Of a DNA stretch of 64,000 nucleotides, positions 33,174 to 40,666 are shown piece by piece (position 1 is the first letter of the stretch; every line of letters begins with the position of its first letter). A model generated the notes under the pieces. That model made no database searches, was not told the origin of the DNA, and saw nothing but the letters and a program-made list of their open reading frames with translations. The translations under genes were made by a program, and so were the position numbers. This stretch comes from Chryseobacterium camelliae (GTDB lineage Bacteria > Bacteroidota > Bacteroidia > Flavobacteriales > Weeksellaceae), in NCBI RefSeq assembly GCF_030818575.1, contig NZ_JAUTAL010000001.1, positions 2,976,001 to 3,040,000 of the forward strand. Reading direction: 5' to 3'.

Positions 33174-33332
33174 AACATATTGCTTCTCAAGACCTTCAAG
33201 TTCCCTGTGGGCTACTACTGCATTTTCAGAGAAGTTATAATGGGATTGGTAAGCGTACTTTTCACTTAACGGGTCTATATTAAAGAACCTGCCCAGTTCC
33301 GGGATGCTGTTTCGCCATTTAAAAGAACTCTA
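33174..33332 (-). pseudogene. Rhs core stub of tip A
   Basis: About 50 codons of the core end (RNSIPELGRFFNIDPLSEKY) without a start, in frame with the toxin. It differs from its duplicate partner at more positions than the toxin genes do, and at those positions it resembles other stubs, suggesting gene conversion. Confidence 0.7.
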
Positions 33333-33365
33333 ACTACTTCATACCCATTTTCATTTATTTGAGAA

Positions 33366-33390
33366 TAACGCGGCTAATCACTCAGCCGCT
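33366..33390 (-). terminator. Hairpin after the Rhs immunity gene
   Basis: GCGGCT (33370-33375) and AGCCGC (33384-33389) form a stem about 40 bases beyond the DUF4265 stop, before the orphan tips begin. The following sequence is T-rich but has no clean U tract. It probably ends the main Rhs transcript. Confidence 0.45.
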
Positions 33391-33430
33391 TCTTTAACAG
33401 CAGAAGGTTACTCATTTAAGTTTATATTAT

Positions 33431-33874
33431 TTAACTTAAATTACTTTTATGAGTATCGGACAGACAAGCCTCTTTATAATCAAGAACGCCCTCATTAGCT
33501 TTGGTATCTAAATAGTGTTTAACCATTTTATAATCTATAGATGGCGGAATATCTATGGCTATTATTGTTTGCTCAGAAAATCCTTCCCAATTACATTCTA
33601 GTTCTTCAATTCCTTTGATGACATTAGGAATTTCTACCAGATTAAAAAATACAATTTGAACTGTGCTATGCTCAGATGGTTCTAACAATTCTTCAAAGTA
33701 TAATATCCCCTCATCATTTTCCACTGCTATTATATCATCATAAGATATGTTTGGCGCAAAGAATGGTACATTCTTTACTTGAAATTTCAGTTCATCAATT
33801 TGATCTGCATTCACTAATTCTTCTGCTATATTATCTTCAACATCGTAATACGTTAAAACGATTTTACTATCCAT
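33431..33874 (-). CDS. DUF4265 immunity protein for the expressed HNH Rhs toxin
   Basis: A 147-residue DUF4265 protein with FQVKNVPFFAPNISYDDIIA near 30-49, LEPSEHSTVQIVFF near 68-81, and a C-terminal YKEACLSDTH. It starts 11 bases after the full-length Rhs stop and is followed by a hairpin, so it is the cognate immunity gene of the HNH tip. Together with the two cassette copies it gives three DUF4265 proteins in the locus, at two clearly different sequence levels. Cytoplasmic, no signal peptide. Confidence 0.8.
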   Translation of the reverse strand: MDSKIVLTYYDVEDNIAEELVNADQIDELKFQVKNVPFFAPNISYDDIIAVENDEGILYFEELLEPSEHSTVQIVFFNLVEIPNVIKGIEELECNWEGFSEQTIIAIDIPPSIDYKMVKHYLDTKANEGVLDYKEACLSDTHKSNLS

Positions 33875-33885
33875 ATTTATTTTAC

Positions 33886-36800
33886 TTAATGTTTTTCTAA
33901 ATTACATTTTCTACAATATACCTGCCCATTATCAGGATTGCCACGTCCACCTTCTCTTCTTCTTTTAATATGATCAACTTGTGTTTCTGTTTTCTTAGGA
34001 ACTATGCCCTTCTTCGACTGCTTTGCAGGTGTAGTTGCAACTCCACATCTCTCACATTTAACCTTTCCATATTTGATTTCATTTCTTTTTATAACAACTT
34101 GTTTCCCCGCTTTGGTGAAATCCATTCCTGATCGATCCACTTTATTCAATCTAGCGGCTCTTGCTTCATTTTTTTGATAAGCTCGTACTGATTCAAATGC
34201 TCTAAGAAATGTTGGTTTCGTTCCTTGCGCTGTCAACATACCTTCCGGACCACCAATCGCTGCAAGGCCGATAGTCGCTAAATCGCCGATTGTATTTACA
34301 ATTTTTTCTTTTTTTGTTTCCTTTGGAACGCCAGTGACAAGATTTAGATATCCGCTTTCATCAACTTCATATTTATTTCTAACCCTATCACTAATAAGGA
34401 CATTATATGCTCTTGCAGATAAATTGGAAACTGAAGACCTTAAACTATTAATCCCACCGCCAATCATTTCAGCAAATTCTGTAGGATCATCAGGAAGACT
34501 AACTTCTGTTACTTTTTTAGGCTCTAGCCCTTCTAGTTCCCTTGAATCGACCACTCTGTTACCGCTGAACGCATAAACAGACCAATCATGGTAATCTTCA
34601 GAAAGTGGATCTATATTAAAGAACCTGCCCAGTTCCGGGATGCTGTTTCGCCATTTAAAAGAGCTCCATCCGGTTTCAATCTGCTTTTCTTGTCCCTGGA
34701 AACCGTATCGGTAATTATACTGCTGCGTCCACACCCAGCTAAAAGGATACTCCAGTCCAAAAGGGTAATAATTCGTTTCCCGGTCAGCTATGACCGAGTT
34801 GTAGGCATCCCTGTAATACGCTACCCTTACATTGCCCACCTGGTCCAGGTAATTGTAGACATATCGGCTGTTCGCTACATCGTAATACCCTTCACTGGTC
34901 GGGAAGAACTGTAATACATCATCTACATACTGGAAGCCGTCCAGGTAATCGGTATTTTCCGTTCGACGGCTTGCGGCGCTCGGCTCATAATAGATGAATG
35001 ATTTTCTTACCTTAACGCCATCCGCCCGATACAGAAAACTAAGGGTTGGCTTAAAATTAGGAACGCTTTCCTGAAAAGTTACCTTCCTGGGTAAATTTAA
35101 GAAATTATAGCTTATGTTTTCGATGCCTTTATCCGGATGGCTGGTCATATTGCCATTGGGATCGTACTCCATGTTATTGCCGCCCAAAGGATAGCCGGAA
35201 CCATTTCCGCTGGCATCGGTCACGATATGAAGCTGGTTACCCAGATAGCTTTGGTAATTCAGGTCATCAACGAGGATAGGGGTGGTATTAAATTTCCGGT
35301 ATCTTTTGAGGGTCTGGATATTTCCGCCCGTATCATAGGTTACGAATTCAGAAAAAGCATTGTTTACCGGAGTGGTTGCCTCAGGTTCCAGGTAAAAGGC
35401 GTTTTTCATCCGGTCCAGCCTGTCATATTCGTAGGCGTATCTCTTCAGTATATTATCGTTGGTCGTCTTCCAGTCAAATTCAGAAATATTGCCGTTAAAT
35501 CTCGGATCAGCCGGGCTGTTGCCCGAAGGCTTCTCAAACTTCAGCTCATAGCCGAATAACTTCCCGTTCCCAGCCGCGGAATTAGGATTATTCATGGAAG
35601 AAAGCCAGCCTCTGATATTGTAAGTATAGTCTACTGACTGAAGCGAAGTGCCAGTCTGGTTTCCTGTCTTCTTATTAACCAACTGTCCGAGGTCGTTATA
35701 CGTATTTTCAGCCAGCAATTCCTCCGGGTTGTTCCCGAACTGGTGATATTGCTGCACCAATCTTTCCTGATCATCATAAATAAACCGTTCTTTGACCAGA
35801 ACTTCGGGATCTGATGCCGATTTTTGGTGATAGGTATATTTTTCTAAGGGCTGTCCGGAAAAATTGAGCTTATACTCGTAATTGGTATGGCCACCAAAAT
35901 GGTTGTCAGTTTTTGTCCGGATAATTCTTCCCCGGGTATCATAAAAGTGATAGGTTCTGGTCCAGTTGTCATCTTCTATGTTTTTGACAAATGATGCCGT
36001 CAAAAGGCTTTTGGTAGACGGATCTTCACTGGTAGTTAATGATTGCTGAAGGGTATACTCTCCAAGAACCTGTGCAGGGATAGCATTTATCTCCGCTGGG
36101 TACGTATCATAATAATTAACCGTAAGCAAGGTCATACTTCCTGTAGGAAAAGCCTGCTTGTCATAAAACACCTGCTGGCCCTGGAGCGTAAACGAACTGC
36201 TGCTTCTCTTTTCATTATTGTATGGATTGGCGGCCATACTGTTCAAGGCATTCTGCATTGCCTGTCTACTAGCCGTATTGGAGAAGAATCCTGTATACAC
36301 CACTCTCCCGAATTCATCGTACTTTGTGAAGATCCAACCTTTAGAGCCAAAGTTATTGGCAGTCCCTCTTAGCACCCCGTCTTGTGTAAGAACCACCCTG
36401 TCCTGTTTGTCATAAACGGTATATTCCCAGTCTTTACCCGGAATATGCTTTTCCACCTCCCTGTCTTTGCCATCATAACGGTACTGGTAGCACAGCTCAT
36501 CTAAAACGGAAGATGCGATGCTGTTTCCATTCTGCGAGATCTGTTCTACTGCTTTTGGGGGAATAATGAACGCAAGCTGGTCATATTCATTGTACACATA
36601 GTACGTATCGATATTCTGGCTGCCATCGTTCCTGCGGATTAAAAGCGTCTGGTCGTTTCCGTTCCTGAAGGTCACCACAGGATTGCCGTCTTCATCCGTT
36701 TCCGTATTTTTATAAAGTACCGCCGCAGGATAATAGCCACTATTGTCAGAAGAAATGGACAGCGCAGATACGGTATTGGAAACACCATTTACGGTATTAA

Positions 36801-37314
36801 CAGACGTAGATGTAACAAATTTCCTTACTTCATTGGCTGCGTTGGCTTCATACTGGTATTTCCTGGTATGGCCGGACTGAAGCTTCCACGGTTCACCGGG
36901 AGCAGCAACCTGCTTAACCCTATCCAGCGGTGAGTTTTCAATCTCCTTTTCCGCAAACGCATTGGAAACACCGTAGTAAGTATTAGCAGCATTTTCGCTT
37001 GTAATACTGCTGTGTATGTTTGAATTTTGGGTCGTTACCGGAACAGGAAGAATATCTTTGACCTGCCTTCCGAATCCATCGTAGGTAATAGGAGTCACCA
37101 GATCTTTTCCGGTTGGGGTAATTTTGACACTAACGATTTGCTTTGGCCTGCCCAGGCCATCAAAGTAAGTGATCGTCTCGGATATCTTCGAACAATCTGC
37201 GTTCAGACAGGTTTTCGACTGCACATAGTTCTCGGCAGAAGTCTGCGCAAAGGCAGCACCCGCCCAAAAAAAGCTGAATACAGATAAAACTGTTGTGATA
37301 ATATGTTTTCTCAT
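33886..37314 (-). CDS. Full-length DUF6443-type Rhs protein with C-terminal HNH nuclease
   Basis: The expressed toxin of the locus, 1142 residues. A Sec signal peptide (MRKHIITTVLSVFSFFWAGA, then AFAQ) is followed by the DUF6443 start (ETITYFDGLGRPKQIVSVKI), many YD/Rhs repeats, and the core end (YGFQGQEKQIETGWSSFKWR, LGRFFNIDPLSEDYHDW) near 905-935. The pre-toxin linker (EGLEPKKVTEVSLPDDP to GPEGMLTAQG) lies at about 945-1055. The toxin tip from about 1060 has paired cysteines (CERCGV, YCRKC), QVDHIKRRREGGRGN and a closing asparagine/histidine, a classical HNH fold. The Rhs shell normally encapsulates the tip. How it leaves the cell is unknown. Confidence 0.88.
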   Translation of the reverse strand: MRKHIITTVLSVFSFFWAGAAFAQTSAENYVQSKTCLNADCSKISETITYFDGLGRPKQIVSVKITPTGKDLVTPITYDGFGRQVKDILPVPVTTQNSNIHSSITSENAANTYYGVSNAFAEKEIENSPLDRVKQVAAPGEPWKLQSGHTRKYQYEANAANEVRKFVTSTSVNTVNGVSNTVSALSISSDNSGYYPAAVLYKNTETDEDGNPVVTFRNGNDQTLLIRRNDGSQNIDTYYVYNEYDQLAFIIPPKAVEQISQNGNSIASSVLDELCYQYRYDGKDREVEKHIPGKDWEYTVYDKQDRVVLTQDGVLRGTANNFGSKGWIFTKYDEFGRVVYTGFFSNTASRQAMQNALNSMAANPYNNEKRSSSSFTLQGQQVFYDKQAFPTGSMTLLTVNYYDTYPAEINAIPAQVLGEYTLQQSLTTSEDPSTKSLLTASFVKNIEDDNWTRTYHFYDTRGRIIRTKTDNHFGGHTNYEYKLNFSGQPLEKYTYHQKSASDPEVLVKERFIYDDQERLVQQYHQFGNNPEELLAENTYNDLGQLVNKKTGNQTGTSLQSVDYTYNIRGWLSSMNNPNSAAGNGKLFGYELKFEKPSGNSPADPRFNGNISEFDWKTTNDNILKRYAYEYDRLDRMKNAFYLEPEATTPVNNAFSEFVTYDTGGNIQTLKRYRKFNTTPILVDDLNYQSYLGNQLHIVTDASGNGSGYPLGGNNMEYDPNGNMTSHPDKGIENISYNFLNLPRKVTFQESVPNFKPTLSFLYRADGVKVRKSFIYYEPSAASRRTENTDYLDGFQYVDDVLQFFPTSEGYYDVANSRYVYNYLDQVGNVRVAYYRDAYNSVIADRETNYYPFGLEYPFSWVWTQQYNYRYGFQGQEKQIETGWSSFKWRNSIPELGRFFNIDPLSEDYHDWSVYAFSGNRVVDSRELEGLEPKKVTEVSLPDDPTEFAEMIGGGINSLRSSVSNLSARAYNVLISDRVRNKYEVDESGYLNLVTGVPKETKKEKIVNTIGDLATIGLAAIGGPEGMLTAQGTKPTFLRAFESVRAYQKNEARAARLNKVDRSGMDFTKAGKQVVIKRNEIKYGKVKCERCGVATTPAKQSKKGIVPKKTETQVDHIKRRREGGRGNPDNGQVYCRKCNLEKH

Positions 37315-37326
37315 CGTATGCTTCCC

Positions 37327-40300
37327 TTATGGTTTATAGTTGTAATTGTAGTTTTTAATAGTGCGCAGCACATAGTTTCCGGTTGTATCTTTTTCCCGGA
37401 CTTTTACCTCTTTCAGCCTGCCAAAATCATCGTACTGATAGACTTCCCTGATGCCGGATGGCGGAGTAACAGATGTTACCCCGATCAAAGGGTCGTGGGT
37501 ATAGGTAGTAACCAGTTTTCCTTTCAGTGTATCATCTTTTCTAAAATTACTCAAAGCATCAAGTAAAAGATTTTCTTTGGTTGGGTCTGATGCATCATCA
37601 TTGGAAGCAGAGACTATGGAATCAGGAGAAAGCGCTGCCACCAGGTCATCGTATTTTATCCCCTCTACTTTAGCAATAACCTCATTGTTGCTATATCCGT
37701 AAATAAAGCTTACCGGCGTGCCATCATTGGTAGTGTACTGAAGGATGTTCCCTTTAGCATCATATTTATCGTACGTTATATCGGTGTAGTTGCTTGTTCC
37801 GAGCTTGTCGTATGACCTGTCCGATAATGGAACGACTAAGTTTCCGGATTGGGACGTAGGCAGCGATGTAGGATAGAGGGTTTCTGACCTGGCAAGGGTT
37901 TTAGTAGCATTCCCCACAGTTTGGGTAGTGACTGTTTCCAGCGGTATACCAATCACGTTCCTGTCAATCATCAGCTGGTTGCCTTTCTCGTGGGCGTAGC
38001 TGTAATTGGTTTCGGTTATAGTGCCATCCGCAGCAGTAACCTTTTGCCTGCTAAGCTGGTAATTGACCGGGTTATTATAAAAGTACTCCGTCTGTGTAAG
38101 GACAGGTACACCATTTTGGTAGTCGGTTTTGTTCTGGGATTTCAGGTAGGTGCGGTATGATATTGTGCGGTATTCATTGACATCCAGATTTTCAATATAT
38201 GGTAAGCTGATTGTAGTCCCTACTGCTTTTCCGTAACACGCATGATCGGAATTAGCAACATCATACTGAGTACAGTTATAGGTGGTTGAAGTCTGGCAGG
38301 TATTCAGATCATTCCTCCTGTGCGTATAGTTCTTGAATATAAAAGTGCTGGCATCATCTTTTTCATACGTTTTATCGATGCGCTGTACGGGCTCTATGCT
38401 GTTATCGGCTTTCTTCACCAACAATTGTGCTGTGACTTCATTTCCATTATTCCACCCGTGGTTGGTATATGGGGTATTAAGTATCTGGTTAGATCCCCAA
38501 AGATGCGAGCCGGAATAATCTCTGTTAATGGTGAATTCTTTTGTTTCACCCCCTCTTTCAAACTGATCTCCTCCGTAGCTTACAGTGACATATTTGTAAA
38601 ATGTAGAAGTATTTTTATCCGTATCATAAAGCGGAAGCAGGCTGTTTGACGTTAACGTGATGATCTGCTTTGTTATGATGGAACAGGCAGATGTGTTTTC
38701 TCCGCCTTGGCAACTTTCAGATGATGAATAGGTATAGACAAAATAAGGATCGGTCCCTTTATCTCCGGATGAATGATCCTTATCATTGAGCGGCCCGTAA
38801 TAATACCTGGTGTACCTTGGAGCAGAAGAAGGAGCATCATAATCGTTCGTAGACTTTATCCTGATACCTCCGGTCTCCAGATTCGTGTCAAATACCTGTG
38901 GTGCAGTAGCAAAATATTTGGCATCTATATCTAAGTACGTACACCTTGAAGCGGACAATTTCAAGGTATATGTGGTACCTGCACTTGCATTAAAGTAAAT
39001 ATTGCTCGTTTGGTTAGGTGTGAATTGATACGATGATCCATAGTTGGATGAACCACCGTTACCTGAACCTTGAAAACTACCCCCTCCAACTATTTCTACA
39101 CGTCCAATCGGATTATGGGTCTGCTCCTGTTCGTTGCAATTGCCATTGAAATTACTATAGCCTGATAGCTTGATGGGCTGAGCAACAGGTGACGTTATCG
39201 AATACGTCTGAGTTACTATTCCTGCGACACTGTTATTGGCAGCCGTCATATTCAGGGTAGTATATGGTGGATTAACCGTTTTAGTCCCCCAATAGGTATT
39301 TGATTCGTAATCAAGTTCTGTATATCCTTTCGTTGGATAGGTAATCTTTCTTAAAAGTCCTATTTTGGCAAAATTAGGATCAGGGCTTTGATCTGCGTTA
39401 GAATAGTTAAAAGTGTCCAGGTTATAATCTTTAACCAAGGGAAGTAATGTTGTGTTGGCTTTGCCATTATAGTAGCCCCAATAATCCCTTTGCAATGACA
39501 GCCTCGCAGGAAGTTGCTCAGGGCTTACATAATCAAACACATAAGATTTATTCGGATCTTTAAAAGTAACTGCCGTTAAGAAATTCCTTTTGTTATCGGT
39601 ATGTAAATAACTGAGTCCAACCTGTTCGATCACATTCCCATTCTTATCAGTCTGTAAGATGGTTTGAATTTTTTGGTTTCCATCGACATCAATATTGGTA
39701 GTATTTGTGCTATATGTAAAAGTAATAGAACCATCTACCGGATTGTTGCTGCTGATTGTCTTAATCCTTTTACCCTGGATATTTAAGAGATTCTGCATGA
39801 CTACGCTCGCAGCACCGCTGGGTGTTTGAATTGCTGCACCTAAACAGGTCGTGTACGGCGTTGTGACATTATAATTTTGAGATTGGGAGGAGACATAATC
39901 CAGATACATGGATTCATAGGTAAAATAGATTTCATCACCTTTGGGGTGTACGATTTTGGTCAGGTACCAGGCTGTTACGCCAATGTTAGGAAGCTGGTGC
40001 CCGGCTCCCGTTGTTTTAGAATTGGTAATTTCTTTTTCTTCAAAATAATATTTCTCACCATCGTCTTTGGTAATGGAAAAACCATTGGTCGTCTTCTCAA
40101 TCTTCAGCGCTTTCTGATCGATAAGGTGGATCTGGTTATCCCTGTCATAGAAAAACTTACCTGAGACATCATTAAAATTAAAGGAATAGATATCCGCCTC
40201 CATATCAATGCCGTCACTTGCGTTTCCTACGTTATAGATGAAATTCTGAAAGGCTGGTGTATTATTGGCAGCAAATGCATTGGCCGGAACCTGTAGTTTT

Positions 40301-40659
40301 TGGGATGTATCATCAGGCTTATCCCTCACCGTCCTGGATATAACACCGCCACAATTCAGGCCCCAGCCCAATCCTACATTGGTAGAAACTTCATCTAATC
40401 TAAGTCCGTTGGAACCGTAAAAAAGACTAAGCGGAAGTTCAATGTTATTGGTTTTAAAAGATAGTAGAGGAACTGAGACATTAGCAGTACCGGTAAATTG
40501 ACCGACAGGTACATTCCCATAATTACCTAAGCTGTAGGCTGTGGGCGAAGGAGGAATTATATTGGCAATATTGATATTGCCGTTAGTGGCTTGCTGCTGG
40601 GCATTCAAGTTGCTCATAGCAAGAAGTAAGAATCCAAGTGGAAGTAAGGTTCTTTTCAT
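37327..40659 (-). CDS. Rhs-like companion protein (secreted, YD-repeat-containing)
   Basis: A 1110-residue protein with a signal peptide (MKRTLLPLGFLLLAMSNLNA). It opens with a conserved region (PSPTAYSLGNYGNVPVGQFT, VGLGWGLNCGGVISRTVRDK) and is beta-rich throughout. It ends with a few YD-type repeats (SGIREVYQYDDFGRLKEVKV). It has no toxin domain and no T9SS sorting domain. It lies 7 bases after the T9SS-sorted gene and 12 bases before the full-length Rhs, so all three are one operon. It may complete the Rhs shell, since its opening resembles the N-terminal part of SpvB/Rhs-type proteins, or aid export; both ideas are inference. Confidence 0.8.
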   Translation of the reverse strand: MKRTLLPLGFLLLAMSNLNAQQQATNGNINIANIIPPSPTAYSLGNYGNVPVGQFTGTANVSVPLLSFKTNNIELPLSLFYGSNGLRLDEVSTNVGLGWGLNCGGVISRTVRDKPDDTSQKLQVPANAFAANNTPAFQNFIYNVGNASDGIDMEADIYSFNFNDVSGKFFYDRDNQIHLIDQKALKIEKTTNGFSITKDDGEKYYFEEKEITNSKTTGAGHQLPNIGVTAWYLTKIVHPKGDEIYFTYESMYLDYVSSQSQNYNVTTPYTTCLGAAIQTPSGAASVVMQNLLNIQGKRIKTISSNNPVDGSITFTYSTNTTNIDVDGNQKIQTILQTDKNGNVIEQVGLSYLHTDNKRNFLTAVTFKDPNKSYVFDYVSPEQLPARLSLQRDYWGYYNGKANTTLLPLVKDYNLDTFNYSNADQSPDPNFAKIGLLRKITYPTKGYTELDYESNTYWGTKTVNPPYTTLNMTAANNSVAGIVTQTYSITSPVAQPIKLSGYSNFNGNCNEQEQTHNPIGRVEIVGGGSFQGSGNGGSSNYGSSYQFTPNQTSNIYFNASAGTTYTLKLSASRCTYLDIDAKYFATAPQVFDTNLETGGIRIKSTNDYDAPSSAPRYTRYYYGPLNDKDHSSGDKGTDPYFVYTYSSSESCQGGENTSACSIITKQIITLTSNSLLPLYDTDKNTSTFYKYVTVSYGGDQFERGGETKEFTINRDYSGSHLWGSNQILNTPYTNHGWNNGNEVTAQLLVKKADNSIEPVQRIDKTYEKDDASTFIFKNYTHRRNDLNTCQTSTTYNCTQYDVANSDHACYGKAVGTTISLPYIENLDVNEYRTISYRTYLKSQNKTDYQNGVPVLTQTEYFYNNPVNYQLSRQKVTAADGTITETNYSYAHEKGNQLMIDRNVIGIPLETVTTQTVGNATKTLARSETLYPTSLPTSQSGNLVVPLSDRSYDKLGTSNYTDITYDKYDAKGNILQYTTNDGTPVSFIYGYSNNEVIAKVEGIKYDDLVAALSPDSIVSASNDDASDPTKENLLLDALSNFRKDDTLKGKLVTTYTHDPLIGVTSVTPPSGIREVYQYDDFGRLKEVKVREKDTTGNYVLRTIKNYNYNYKP

Positions 40660-40666
40660 CTGAGTT

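Larger units (their letters stand above)
31620..33332 (-). repeat. Right copy of the 1,713-bp toxin/immunity cassette duplication
   Basis: Colinear with 25882-27594 with no indels. The left boundary falls inside the core stub of tip B, and the right boundary falls at the same core position as the other copy. It lies directly after the transcript of the full-length Rhs gene and its immunity gene. Confidence 0.9.

Noticed and set aside
24700..37314. Repeated core stubs considered as a CRISPR array or transposon ends
   Set aside because: The repeats are 150-300 bases long, protein-coding and irregularly spaced; they are Rhs core fragments.
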